DNA of 64,000 nucleotides from Butyrivibrio hungatei (GTDB taxonomy: Bacteria > Bacillota > Clostridia > Lachnospirales > Lachnospiraceae): the NCBI RefSeq assembly GCF_900101605.1, contig NZ_FMUR01000006.1, forward strand, positions 62,001 to 126,000, given 5' to 3'. Positions 55,601-64,000 of this stretch are shown here, piece after piece (position 1 is the stretch's first letter; each line of letters begins with the position of its first letter). Both the position numbers and the translations under genes were made by a program. The notes beneath the pieces are model-generated. The model searched no databases, was not told the DNA's origin, and saw nothing but the letters and a program-made list of their open reading frames with translations.

Positions 55601-56409
55601 TTTGCCTTCTTAAGTTCCCTTCCCTTTCCGATGCCGTCGGAAAGAAGCCTGAAACACTTAAACAATCCCTTCTCCGCACACATTTCTTTTCTATATTTGA
55701 AAAGAAATCTAAAACCGAGAATATCAGCGAGGCTTCCGTACAAAAACGCATACAAGACACCTCTGTCATAAAAAAACTTATCCGTATATCCCTTAAACCA
55801 GGTGGACTTTCCGGCTTCTTCATGTCCCAAAGCCACAGTAGTCCTGTATATCTTAAGTCCCGCTTTTAAACAATCATGTAAAAAAAGGCTGTCCTCGCCG
55901 TTCATATAAGGCGCTCCGCCTCCGAATAAAAGAGAATACTTTACTCCGCTTTCCAGAAGTTTCTCCCTCCTTGCAGCGATCGCGTACGCGGGATATCTAC
56001 CGTAATTTTTCCATGTAACGGGAGCAAAATCGACATTCCAATATGTTTCTCTGCCCTCCTGAGCCTTTACGTTAAAAAGAATCATGTCGGCCTCAGGGTG
56101 ATCGTCGAACTCTTTTACGATCTTATCCGAATAGCCCTTGTCATAGATAATATCATCATCGCCAAAATGGATCAGTTCGCTGTCAGCCTTGGATAAAGCG
56201 GTATTTCTCGAAAGTCCTACACCTTTTTCACATCTTATAAATGCGCGTATCATCTTTGTTCCCGCTTCGAAGGTCTCATCTTTTGATTCCCCTTTGGTTC
56301 CAACAAGCTGATTTACTATTACTGCATCCGTCTCAATATTCATTTTATCCGGGAGCTCGTGCACATCCTTATTAACGGATGACACCAATATCTGCAATCT
56401 TCCTGACAT
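55597..56409 (-). CDS. GT2-like glycosyltransferase
   Basis: 270 residues. It lacks the usual SIIVPVYN start but has RCEKGVGLSRNTALSKADSE and HFGDDDIIYDKGYSDKI, in which the DDD corresponds to the GT2 DxD. LFGGGAPYMNGEDSLFLHDC carries the ED base motif of the family. Similar short proteins occur in EPS loci. It is probably a transferase; donor unknown. Confidence 0.75.
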   Translation of the reverse strand: MSGRLQILVSSVNKDVHELPDKMNIETDAVIVNQLVGTKGESKDETFEAGTKMIRAFIRCEKGVGLSRNTALSKADSELIHFGDDDIIYDKGYSDKIVKEFDDHPEADMILFNVKAQEGRETYWNVDFAPVTWKNYGRYPAYAIAARREKLLESGVKYSLLFGGGAPYMNGEDSLFLHDCLKAGLKIYRTTVALGHEEAGKSTWFKGYTDKFFYDRGVLYAFLYGSLADILGFRFLFKYRKEMCAEKGLFKCFRLLSDGIGKGRELKKAK

Positions 56410-56469
56410 AGTCTCTTTCGCTTAATTCATATATCATACGGTGTCAAAATTTACTTTTTGCCACCTTCA

Positions 56470-57651
56470 TCATTTGATTCCGTAGTATCTCTTAATAAAT
56501 TTAAGATCCGCACGTGTAAATACAATTCCGAGCACCGGGCATTCAATCTTTTTTAGCTGTGAAATCAAATGCTCCGTCATTGCCGCATTTTTCTTTCCGT
56601 AAGGAACCGCGAGTATTGCGCCTTCTGCTGCCCCTATATCCGAAGCCGAAATTGCTTTTATCTTGGAAAGCTTTTCATCATAATCACTTCCGAGAGTCTT
56701 CTTAACCGATTCAAGGTCTTTTTCGGAAAAAGATGCATTATCTGCCGCATCGGATGAGATCAAAACTATATTCTCTTTATCTGCAACATATTTATCGTAA
56801 AGTTTGGCAAGCTCGCCTCTTAACAGGTCACATGCTTCATTTCCCTGAAATACGGTTCCAAGCACTCTTATGCCGTATCTTTTCTCGCATTCTTCGGGTA
56901 CGTAGATTGCTTCATCAACGGCATCAATCAAAAGAATTGCCAAAAAAGCCAAAACAACCGCAAGGATTGCACCAAATACAATCGCCACACCCATCCTGTT
57001 GTCAGCCTTCTCAAGGTAGACATCACTTTTTGACATACATACTATTGACTCAAAAGCTTTTGACTCATTGTAAGTCGGGTAGCTTTCAAGGCTTTTGATG
57101 AATGCATCAGTCAATTTTTCTACGAGTTCTTTATCAGTCTCATTTATCGTAACAAGGAGAAAGCGCTCGTTTGAGATTATGTCTCCTTTTACATTTATCT
57201 TGGATTCATCCTTTATAACATCAACTCCGGCTTCTTCCAAAGCCTGTAACTGATTGGAAATATCCGGTCCGCCGGCGGCTTCAAGGACTTTCATCCTTTC
57301 CTGCGATATATCCACTCCCTCTTCTTTCATAGTCTTAACAAGTTCAAGAAGGAAATCGTGGTCGTTAAAAATAAAATTGGTCCATGTAGCCCCGTTATAC
57401 CAGTCAAGAACTCTCTCACCCTCAGCATTTCGAATATACGCATCATCTGAGTAAGTCAGATAGAATCTTGCCTGTGCCTCATATCTTCTCTCCGGTCCGA
57501 AAGTTACCGTCACAAGATAATAGATTCCTCCTGCAAGGATTGCGCCGATAAACGCAGCAACCGGAAGAATCCATATTTTTTTTAGGAACCTCAGGTAAAA
57601 ACTCCTAAGATTCAAGGTCTCATCGGTATACTTAACTTTATTTGTGTCCAT
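56470..57651 (-). CDS. Wzz/YveK-type chain-length protein with degenerate BY-kinase-like tail
   Basis: 393 residues. The first membrane segment is about 27-47, the extracytoplasmic coiled region 50-215, and the second segment about 219-243. The cytoplasmic part (250-393) begins VPEECEKRYGIRVLGTV, as in fused Wzz-BY-kinases, but the place of Walker A reads ISSDAADNASF, without the GKST sequence. It ends GIVFTRADLKFIKRYYGIK, like kinase C-termini. The domain is thus probably a catalytically dead relative. It regulates polymer length with the EpsG polymerase. The ATG at 57651 has GGAG about ten bases upstream; the open frame reaches 57681. Confidence 0.82.
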   Translation of the reverse strand: MDTNKVKYTDETLNLRSFYLRFLKKIWILPVAAFIGAILAGGIYYLVTVTFGPERRYEAQARFYLTYSDDAYIRNAEGERVLDWYNGATWTNFIFNDHDFLLELVKTMKEEGVDISQERMKVLEAAGGPDISNQLQALEEAGVDVIKDESKINVKGDIISNERFLLVTINETDKELVEKLTDAFIKSLESYPTYNESKAFESIVCMSKSDVYLEKADNRMGVAIVFGAILAVVLAFLAILLIDAVDEAIYVPEECEKRYGIRVLGTVFQGNEACDLLRGELAKLYDKYVADKENIVLISSDAADNASFSEKDLESVKKTLGSDYDEKLSKIKAISASDIGAAEGAILAVPYGKKNAAMTEHLISQLKKIECPVLGIVFTRADLKFIKRYYGIK

Positions 57652-57712
57652 GTATTCTTGTCTCCGTATGCAGTTACACAATCTGCCCTGTAATCCGCAG
57701 TTTCTCTGCGCA

Positions 57713-59134
57713 TTATGAGTTCTTCATAGCTGTTGTCTGATCATCCTCAATACCTTCGGTACTGTCCGGCGTGAACATGATCTTTGCGGTAAGAAGAAGC
57801 AGCTTAATATCAAGCCAGATAGAATAATTCTCTATATAAGTAAGATCAAGCTTAAGCTTGTCATAAGGCGTGGTATTATATTTGCCGTAAATCTGCGCAT
57901 AACCTGCAAGTCCCGCTTTTACCCTTGTCCTAAAGGCAAACTCAGGCATATCCTCAAGATACTGCTTAATGATCTCAGGTCTCTCAGGTCTGGGGCCGAT
58001 AAATGACATGTCACCTTTTAAAATATTAAATAACTGCGGAAGCTCATCCAATCTGCATTTTCTGATAAAACTTCCAACGGGAGTTATTCTTGAGTCATTC
58101 TTGGAAGCAAGTCTTGCAACACCGTCTTTCTCAGCATCGACACGCATACTTCTGAATTTCATTATCTTAAACTCACGTCTGTTTATCGTGCATCTAACCT
58201 GCTTATACAGAACGGGGCCTCCGTCATACATTTTTACAGCAATAGCGGTGATAAGCATAAAAGGTGAGCTGAGAACTATAAGTACAAGAGCAAGCACAAT
58301 ATCCATGATTCTCTTTATAAATCTCTGCTCCACTTTAATTGAATAGTCTCTTAAAAGGAAAACCGGAGAGTCAAAAAGATGAAGCTGTGTCGAGCCTTTA
58401 AGAAGAACGTCTGTTATCTTTGGCATGACATAGATTCTCTTGTTATTCCCATAGCAGAATTTAACAATCCCGTTTCTATACTGATTTGGAACATCCCAGA
58501 TAATAACTCCGTCATAATCTTCAAGGCATTCTTTATATATCTTTTCTATGCCCTCAGAAATGTTCATCTTCTTGATGATCCTGTATTTATCTTTTCTTGT
58601 ATTGAATTTCGCAATGATGTCATCAGCCGCATATTCTCCGTTTATGAGAAGGAGTTTTCTCGGCGGGAATATCGACATGTAGATATAGTTTGTTATGTGT
58701 GCCCATGCAAAAGAAATAAACAGCTGTATTAAAAATACCGCAACCAAAGGAATCGGATCTATTAACCAGTTCCTTACAAACAAATACTGACAATATGTAA
58801 TAAAATTAACTATGAATAATGCAAAAATCTGAGACAAAAAAACATCCATAGGCTTAAGATAGCCTATCTTAAGACCGCCATAGGCATTAGAAAAGAACAA
58901 AAGCAATATGAAATAAAGCGCCAGGGTTACAACATGCCCCCAAAAAGCATATTTAATACCGGGACCAAAATCCCATCCATCTTTACTCACTCTTTTAGAG
59001 CTCAGAATCGGATAATAAGTAGCAAACCAAAACCACGCATACACAGCAGTCTGCATGGCAAGTCCTATACCCCCCAACAGTAAAACCATAATTCTTTTTA
59101 CAGATTCAATGTGTTTCATATAATCCACAGACAC
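57713..59134 (-). CDS. Polyprenyl glycosylphosphotransferase (large WbaP/WcaJ type)
   Basis: 473 residues. Four or five N-terminal membrane segments (to about 160) and a central CoA-binding-like domain lead to the catalytic core with KIMKFRSMRVDAEKD, CRLDELPQLFNILKGDM, SFIGPRPERP and AGLAGYAQIYGKYN. This is the usual initiator for EPS and capsule in Gram-positives. It transfers a hexose-1-phosphate to undecaprenyl phosphate. The frame opens with GTG at 59134 (AAGG six bases upstream); an ATG at 59119 is the alternative. Together with the PglC type at 17151-17771 it gives the window two initiators. Confidence 0.93.
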   Translation of the reverse strand: MSVDYMKHIESVKRIMVLLLGGIGLAMQTAVYAWFWFATYYPILSSKRVSKDGWDFGPGIKYAFWGHVVTLALYFILLLFFSNAYGGLKIGYLKPMDVFLSQIFALFIVNFITYCQYLFVRNWLIDPIPLVAVFLIQLFISFAWAHITNYIYMSIFPPRKLLLINGEYAADDIIAKFNTRKDKYRIIKKMNISEGIEKIYKECLEDYDGVIIWDVPNQYRNGIVKFCYGNNKRIYVMPKITDVLLKGSTQLHLFDSPVFLLRDYSIKVEQRFIKRIMDIVLALVLIVLSSPFMLITAIAVKMYDGGPVLYKQVRCTINRREFKIMKFRSMRVDAEKDGVARLASKNDSRITPVGSFIRKCRLDELPQLFNILKGDMSFIGPRPERPEIIKQYLEDMPEFAFRTRVKAGLAGYAQIYGKYNTTPYDKLKLDLTYIENYSIWLDIKLLLLTAKIMFTPDSTEGIEDDQTTAMKNS

Positions 59135-59881
59135 TTAAAGCCTTCTCAGCGTTGCTCGCAGCGCCCATCCTCCAAAATAAAATAATGACTCCAAAACCGA
59201 CAGATTAGCTATATTCCTGTAAAGGAACCAGATTCTCTCTATTGCAATAAACTTATTAGATGAAAGCGACTTTGGTGGTCTTCTGTATATTGCAAGATTC
59301 TCATCAAGTCCGTAACCGACTATTCCACTCTTAAGTATTCTCCACCATGTGGCTGTGTCCTCACTCGGAACATCCGGCATATGTATGATCTCCATGTCGA
59401 TCTTTTCCGTATCGAACATGACAGTAGTTGTAAATATAACCGTTCTTGAAAGTGCCTGTCTGAAATTCATTGTCTCGGGAACATGAACTATCTTTCCCGT
59501 AGGTCTTGCAAGTCCGTCGCCAAACTCATATGAATGAAAAGCAAATGCCGCTCCTGTTTTCTCTATGAATGCTATCTGCTTTTCAAGCTTATCCGGCATC
59601 CAGACATCATCCGCATCCAGGAATGCGATATATCTTCCCGCCGATGCATCAATTCCCGTGTTACGGGCTTCTGCAGCTCCGGCGTTTCTCTCTTTTCTGA
59701 TAAGTCTTATTCTCTTTCCGCTTGATTCTATTATATCGGATATAATCTCCGCACTGTTATCGGGCGATGCGTCATCAACAAGGATGAGTTCCCAGTCCTT
59801 GTAGGTCTGCTCACATACCATGTCGATAGTTTTCCTGATATATCTCGCCGCATTGTAAACGGGTACTACTATACTTACCAT
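59135..59881 (-). CDS. Glycosyltransferase family 2
   Basis: 248-residue GT2 enzyme: VSIVVPVYNAARYIRKTI, ELILVDDASPDNSAEII, GRYIAFLDADDVWMPDKL. It resembles EpsE/WcaA-like short transferases. It overlaps the upstream GtrB-like gene by one base at 59881 (TAATG) and ends directly before the glycosylphosphotransferase start. Likely adds the second sugar to the initiator product. Confidence 0.9.
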   Translation of the reverse strand: MVSIVVPVYNAARYIRKTIDMVCEQTYKDWELILVDDASPDNSAEIISDIIESSGKRIRLIRKERNAGAAEARNTGIDASAGRYIAFLDADDVWMPDKLEKQIAFIEKTGAAFAFHSYEFGDGLARPTGKIVHVPETMNFRQALSRTVIFTTTVMFDTEKIDMEIIHMPDVPSEDTATWWRILKSGIVGYGLDENLAIYRRPPKSLSSNKFIAIERIWFLYRNIANLSVLESLFYFGGWALRATLRRL

Positions 59882-60813
59882 TAAATTTCCTCTTTAACTA
59901 TATATAAAGGACGCTTTTTCACCTCGGTATAGGTCTTGGAAAGATACTGACCTACAATTCCTATGCAAAAAAGCTGTATTCCGCTTATAAGTGAGATTAT
60001 ACACACAAGCGAAGGCCATCCGTTTGTTTCATCGCCAAATGCCAACTTTCGCCATATCGTAAATATTATGAAGACAAAAGAAAACAAACAGAAAAACAAT
60101 CCCGTAAATGCCGCAAACGAAAGCGGTATCGTTGAAAACGCCATTATTCCGTCAACCGCATATATAAAGAGCTTCCAGAAAGACCACTTAGTCTCACCCT
60201 TTCTTCTCTCCACATTTTCAAACTCAATCCACTTATTCTTAAAGCCTACCCATCCGAATATTCCCTTGGAAAAACGATTATATTCCTTAACAGACAGCAC
60301 CGCGTCAACAAACTGCCTTGTCATAAATCTATAATCTCTTGCACCGTCAACAATCTCAGTCTTGGACATTCTGTTTATCATCTTATAGAACATCCTTGCA
60401 AAAAATGATCTGATCGGAGGCTCACCTTTTCTGTTTACCCTCCTTGTAGCTACGCTGTCATATCCTTCTTCCTCAACAGCCTTATACATTTCAGGCAGAA
60501 GCGCCGGCGGATCCTGAAGATCGCAGTCCATTATAACAACGTAGTCTCCCGCCGTCTTTTCAAGTCCCGCATATATAGCCGCCTCTTTTCCAAAATTCCT
60601 TGAAAAGCTGACAAGCTTAACACGTTTGTCCTTATTATTGAGCTCTTTTACCATATCTACAGTCTTATCCGTCGAACCGTCATTTACATAGACAAGCTCA
60701 ATATCGACATCCCGCTCTTTGAAAAAAGCTTCGTTCTTCATTAGTTCGTCGTAAAAATCCCGTATATTTTCCTGCTCGTTATAACAAGGAACTATAACGC
60801 TCAAAAGTTTCAT
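59881..60813 (-). CDS. GtrB/DPM1-type polyprenyl-phosphate glycosyltransferase (GT2)
   Basis: About 310 residues with a GT2 domain (LSVIVPCYNEQENIRDFY, VYVNDGSTDKTVDM, VVIMDCDLQDPP) and two C-terminal membrane segments ending GIVGQYLSKTYTE. This is the GtrB/YkcC-like plan and would make undecaprenyl-phosphate-sugar for the two GT-C enzymes in this operon. It is a second copy relative to 25431-26381. The ATG at 60813 has GGAG nine bases upstream and starts the conserved strand; the frame extends to 60843. First gene of operon I. Confidence 0.88.
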   Translation of the reverse strand: MKLLSVIVPCYNEQENIRDFYDELMKNEAFFKERDVDIELVYVNDGSTDKTVDMVKELNNKDKRVKLVSFSRNFGKEAAIYAGLEKTAGDYVVIMDCDLQDPPALLPEMYKAVEEEGYDSVATRRVNRKGEPPIRSFFARMFYKMINRMSKTEIVDGARDYRFMTRQFVDAVLSVKEYNRFSKGIFGWVGFKNKWIEFENVERRKGETKWSFWKLFIYAVDGIMAFSTIPLSFAAFTGLFFCLFSFVFIIFTIWRKLAFGDETNGWPSLVCIISLISGIQLFCIGIVGQYLSKTYTEVKKRPLYIVKEEI

Positions 60814-60873
60814 AATTCTTTTCTCCAAATCATTCTTGCCCACAATATGTATAAATGCGCAGTCCTATTCAAT

Positions 60874-60902
60874 ATTTTACACTTAAAGCGCCTGTCTTTC
60901 AA
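60874..60902 (-). promoter_or_regulatory. Promoter of operon I
   Basis: On the minus strand TTGAAA (60897-60902) and TAAAAT (60874-60879) are spaced by 17 bases. Transcription would start near 60867, about 54 bases before the ATG at 60813. Confidence 0.65.
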
Positions 60903-60924
60903 CGAACAAAAATTTGATGTCCCA

Positions 60925-60953
60925 TGTTAAAAAGTGATAAACTATGATAAAAT
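60925..60953 (+). promoter_or_regulatory. Candidate promoter for gmd-fcl
   Basis: TGATAAAAT is an extended -10 (TAAAAT at 60948-60953); a weak TGTTAA lies 17 bases upstream. The gene start at 60998 has AGGAG five bases before it. Confidence 0.45.
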
Positions 60954-60997
60954 AAACACTTAATAAGAAGAATTTATCAAAAAATTTAGGAGTACAC

Positions 60998-62089
60998 ATG
61001 GGTAAAACAGCACTTATCACAGGTATAACAGGACAGGACGGTTCTTACCTTGCAGAATTTCTTTTGGAGAAAGGATATGATGTACACGGTATCATCAGAA
61101 GATCTTCCGTAGATTTCCGTGAAAGGATCGCACATCTTGAAGGAAAGCCTCACTTCCATCTTCACTACGGAGATCTCGGAGATTCAATGAGTATCCTTGG
61201 CGTTGTTTCTAAAGTAAAACCTGACGAGATATACAACCTCGCAGCACAGTCACATGTGCAGGTGTCTTTTGATTCGCCTGAGTTTACGGCAGATGTTGAC
61301 GCAACCGGCGTATTAAGAGTTCTTGAAGCTGTACGTCAGTGTGGTCTTGCAGATACATGTAGAATATATCAGGCATCAACTTCAGAATTATACGGAAAGG
61401 TTGAGGAAGTTCCCCAGAACGAGAACACTCCTTTCCATCCATACAGCCCATACGCTGTTGCCAAGCTTTACGGTTATTGGATTGTAAAAGAGTACAGAGA
61501 AGCTTACAACATGTTCTGCTGCTCGGGAATCCTCTTTAACCACGAATCAGAGCGCCGCGGAGAGACATTCGTTACACGTAAGATCACTCTTGCCGCATCA
61601 CGTATTGCTCAGGGCAAACAGGACAAGCTCTATCTCGGTAATCTCTCAAGCCTTCGTGACTGGGGCTATGCAAAAGATTACGTAGAATGTATGTGGCTCA
61701 TTCTTCAGAATGACAAACCCGAAGATTTTGTTATCGCAACAGGTGTACAGCACTCAGTCCGTGAATTTGCTCAGCTTGCTTTCCACTATGCAGGAATCGA
61801 GCTTGAATTCAAGGGCGAAGGCGCTGAAGAAAAGGGCTATGACAAAGCAACAGGCAAGGTACTTGTTGAAGTATCACCCGATTTCTACAGACCTACAGAC
61901 GTTGTTAACCTCTGGGGCGATCCTACCAAGGCAAAAGAAAAACTCCACTGGAATCCTCAGACAACATCTTTTGAAGAGCTCGTTAAGATCATGGTCGAAC
62001 ACGACATGGCCAAGGTTGCGGTTGAAAGAGCAAACGAGCATGTTGAATTTAATCTCGCAGAGTTTCTTGAAAAAGGTATTGATAAGTAA
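60998..62089 (+). CDS. gmd: GDP-mannose 4,6-dehydratase
   Basis: 363-residue extended [23 protein letters not shown] is the NADP site and gmd signature; [30 protein letters not shown] and [19 protein letters not shown] are diagnostic. The catalytic [13 protein letters not shown] supplies Tyr and Lys. It makes GDP-4-keto-6-deoxymannose, the substrate for the next gene. AGGAG precedes the ATG. The gene diverges from operon I, whose transferases are natural users of the product. Confidence 0.97.
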   Translation: MGKTALITGITGQDGSYLAEFLLEKGYDVHGIIRRSSVDFRERIAHLEGKPHFHLHYGDLGDSMSILGVVSKVKPDEIYNLAAQSHVQVSFDSPEFTADVDATGVLRVLEAVRQCGLADTCRIYQASTSELYGKVEEVPQNENTPFHPYSPYAVAKLYGYWIVKEYREAYNMFCCSGILFNHESERRGETFVTRKITLAASRIAQGKQDKLYLGNLSSLRDWGYAKDYVECMWLILQNDKPEDFVIATGVQHSVREFAQLAFHYAGIELEFKGEGAEEKGYDKATGKVLVEVSPDFYRPTDVVNLWGDPTKAKEKLHWNPQTTSFEELVKIMVEHDMAKVAVERANEHVEFNLAEFLEKGIDK

Positions 62090-62110
62090 TTAGAGAAAGA
62101 GGCGCATATC

Positions 62111-63055
62111 ATGATGGAGAAAAATGACAAAATATACGTTGCGGGCCACAGAGGAATGGTTGGTTCCGCAATTGTCAGAGAGCTCAAAAACCAGGGTTAT
62201 TTCAATATAATCACAAGAACACACAAAGAGCTCGATCTGACAAGGCAGGATGCTGTTGAGAAGTTTTTTGCAGAGGAACAGCCGGATTACGTTTTCCTTG
62301 CAGCCGCCAAAGTTGGCGGAATCATGGGTAACTCGGAAGCTCTTGCCGATTTCATGTACGAGAACATGATCCTTGAGATGAACGTTATCCACGCAGCATG
62401 GAAAAACGGTTGTAAGAAGCTTGAGTTCTTAGGCTCATCTTGTATATATCCAAGAATGGCTCCTCAGCCTATGAAAGAGGATTGTCTTTTGACATCCGCT
62501 CTTGAAAAGACGAACGAAGCATATGCTCTTGCAAAGATTTCAGGTCTTAAATACTGTGAGTACCTCAACAAGCAGTATGGCACCGATTATATTTCCGTAA
62601 TGCCCACAAACCTTTACGGACCAAATGATAACTATCATCCCACTCACTCTCATGTTCTTCCTGCTCTTATCAGAAGATTCCATGAGGCGAAGGAGCAAAA
62701 TCTTCCCTATGTAACATGTTGGGGCGACGGAAGTCCTTTGAGAGAATTCTTATATGTTGACGATCTTGCAAACCTCTGTGTATTCCTTATGAATAACTAC
62801 AGCGGTGACGAGACTGTCAATGCAGGTACGGGAAAAGAGCTTACAATAAAAGAGCTCACAGAGAAAGTTGCCTCCATCATCGGCTACACAGGCGAGATCA
62901 GATGGGATCCTTCAAAGCCAAACGGAACTCCCAGAAAGCTTCTTGATGTATCAAAGGCTAAGGCACTTGGCTGGACATATAAGACAGAGCTTGATGACGG
63001 TATCAAACTCGCATACAAAGATTTCCTTGAAAATCCTATGCGTGCAGAGCGCTGA
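62111..63055 (+). CDS. fcl: GDP-L-fucose synthase
   Basis: 314-residue SDR with KIYVAGHRGMVGSAIVREL, LAAAKVGGIMGN, FLGSSCIYPRMAPQPMKED and the catalytic YALAK. It is the epimerase-reductase that turns GDP-4-keto-6-deoxymannose into GDP-L-fucose (WcaG/Fcl). It lies 21 bases after gmd with AGAGG upstream. The second codon is also ATG. A long hairpin terminator follows at 63061. Confidence 0.97.
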   Translation: MMEKNDKIYVAGHRGMVGSAIVRELKNQGYFNIITRTHKELDLTRQDAVEKFFAEEQPDYVFLAAAKVGGIMGNSEALADFMYENMILEMNVIHAAWKNGCKKLEFLGSSCIYPRMAPQPMKEDCLLTSALEKTNEAYALAKISGLKYCEYLNKQYGTDYISVMPTNLYGPNDNYHPTHSHVLPALIRRFHEAKEQNLPYVTCWGDGSPLREFLYVDDLANLCVFLMNNYSGDETVNAGTGKELTIKELTEKVASIIGYTGEIRWDPSKPNGTPRKLLDVSKAKALGWTYKTELDDGIKLAYKDFLENPMRAER

Positions 63056-63060
63056 TACAT

Positions 63061-63118
63061 AACGGGTAGCCAGACCCGAAAAGTAGATTTGTACTTTTTA
63101 GGTCTGACTACCCGTTTT
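63061..63118 (+). terminator. Terminator of gmd-fcl
   Basis: ACGGGTAG-CAGACC and GGTCTG-CTACCCGT form a long stem with an inner AAAAGTA/TACTTTT extension, then TTTTAT. It begins just after the fcl stop codon. Confidence 0.85.
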
Positions 63119-63158
63119 ATATTGCAAGTAAATCGATATTAGATATAATCGTACAAAC

Positions 63159-64000
63159 TTATTTATCACCCACACATTTTTTATAGTAATCAGATTTTGT
63201 AGTTGCATCAAAACCATCAAGCAGATATTCTTTCGGAATATACTTCGAATAATCAAGATCCATGAAATAGTTACAGAATAGCTGCTCTCCATATATTATT
63301 CTGCCTTTCCCGTCAGTAAGGGCGTACACAAAACCATAGTAAGAATCTGCGTTTACCGCAAGAAGCTCATAAGTTTTCTCCTCTTTAACGCAGTAATATC
63401 CTATATATTCGGTAGACTTGTATTCTTTTAATCTCTTAACCTCTTCTGCGTACTCATCAGCGGGATAATCCACAACCATATATCCTAAAAACTGCTCATC
63501 CCACGGGTTATAATAGACCATTTTATAATCCGCTACATTCATTGAATCTGTTATTTGTGAAGGCCATATGGTCTCATCCATGCCAAGCTTACTCCATTTA
63601 TAATATTCTTCATCATATGTCTTCTCTATTGAGAATGACATATACTCATTATATTTCGTGATATCCTCATACACCTCAGGTTTTTCGATTATAACACTGA
63701 AAAACAACATTCCTATGATCACTGTCGGGAGCACTATCAGATAAAGAGCACCAATTATAATGCTTCCGATGGTCACCACCTTAATCCCGGTATATAATAA
63801 CCGTTGTTTTTTGATCTTTTCTAAAGCGCCAGTGACATACAGTGTGATTACTGCCATAATAATGAGTAATACAACCGAAACATAAATTGAAAAAATACCG
63901 CTCAGCCTGTTCTCGCTTTTAAAATCCGTGGTGATTATCTTCCATATGATAGACAACACAAGAATCAGATCTCCGACAAGACTGATTACCTGTATTGTTC
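63159..64000 (-). CDS. Unknown membrane protein (5' end outside window)
   Basis: The frame is open to the right edge, so the N-terminus is probably missing; a GTG at 63959 is an internal alternative start without a clear ribosome site. The visible part has about three hydrophobic segments (the first crossing the window edge, then near codons 35-60 and 75-110), followed by an acidic soluble domain of about 180 residues with many Tyr and Asp. I do not recognise a family. It is not obviously a glycan gene and may belong to the next locus. Confidence 0.6.
   Translation of the reverse strand, partial: TIQVISLVGDLILVLSIIWKIITTDFKSENRLSGIFSIYVSVVLLIIMAVITLYVTGALEKIKKQRLLYTGIKVVTIGSIIIGALYLIVLPTVIIGMLFFSVIIEKPEVYEDITKYNEYMSFSIEKTYDEEYYKWSKLGMDETIWPSQITDSMNVADYKMVYYNPWDEQFLGYMVVDYPADEYAEEVKRLKEYKSTEYIGYYCVKEEKTYELLAVNADSYYGFVYALTDGKGRIIYGEQLFCNYFMDLDYSKYIPKEYLLDGFDATTKSDYYKKCVGDK

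Noticed and set aside
63061-63118. Long inverted repeat as an insertion-sequence end
   Set aside because: No transposase, no partner copy and a T run after the stem; it is a terminator.
1-64000. CRISPR arrays, tRNA or rRNA genes, phage or transposase genes
   Set aside because: None seen; gaps between genes are all below about 220 bases and contain only the promoters, repeats, remnant and terminators listed.

Overview
The window is almost entirely a surface-glycan biosynthesis locus from a low-to-moderate GC, single-membrane bacterium. GGAGG-type ribosome binding sites, long translationally coupled operons, EpsG and YveK/Wzz-type export genes without an outer-membrane Wza, and many lipid-linked-glycan glycosyltransferases fit Firmicutes. 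The style is that of rumen or gut Lachnospiraceae such as Butyrivibrio and relatives; this is an inference from gene content, since there is no rRNA gene or other taxonomic marker. No tRNA, rRNA, CRISPR array, insertion sequence or phage gene was seen.

Layout, right to left, because most genes are on the minus strand. (1) 63159-64000: an unknown membrane protein running off the window. (2) 60998-63055 (+): gmd and fcl, making GDP-L-fucose, closed by a terminator. (3) 60843-47158 (-): operon I, an EPS/capsule assembly line with a TTGAAA-17-TAAAAT promoter and a terminator at 47111-47150. It encodes a large polyprenyl glycosylphosphotransferase, a Wzz protein carrying a decayed tyrosine-kinase-like tail, an EpsG polymerase, two GT4, five GT2 and two GT-C membrane enzymes. 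(4) 42888-46996: an accessory island with a plus-strand MATE transporter, a plus-strand lipoprotein, a minus-strand membrane-anchored XRE regulator, and a decayed fragment of a GT-C gene. (5) 42675-1 (-): a very long gene train, continuing past the left edge, with strong promoter-like sequences before 42675 and internal candidates before 23718 and 14927.

The long train falls into modules. 42675-35177 holds a nonulosonic-acid module: an ATP-grasp ligase, a cytidylyltransferase fused to a PLP decarboxylase-like domain, PseI, a PseG-like hydrolase, a GT2 and a GT52-like transferase. 35137-23789 holds a PglK-like ABC flippase, an acyltransferase, GtrA, a GtrB-like GT2, three multispanning membrane proteins, a WecE-like aminotransferase and a GNAT. 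23718-15054 holds an O-antigen ligase-like protein and a Pgl-like pathway (PglF, PglE, PglC, PglA types) in which an ATP-grasp protein sits where the PglD acetyltransferase would be expected. 14927-1 holds a UDP-GalNAcA pathway (TviB/WbpO and TviC/WbpP types), two deacetylase-like proteins, a formyltransferase, four GT4 enzymes, two AsnB-type amidotransferases, and an ACP-VOC-FkbH set suggesting an ACP-bound three-carbon acyl group.

Taken together, the locus appears to encode two lipid-linked assembly lines with different initiating transferases and different polymerase/ligase/export proteins. The left-hand glycan probably carries 4-amino-sugars, amidated or formylated uronic acids and a nonulosonic acid. 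The least described parts are the cytidylyltransferase-decarboxylase fusion with its ATP-grasp partner, the ACP-VOC-FkbH cassette, and the ATP-grasp replacement of PglD.
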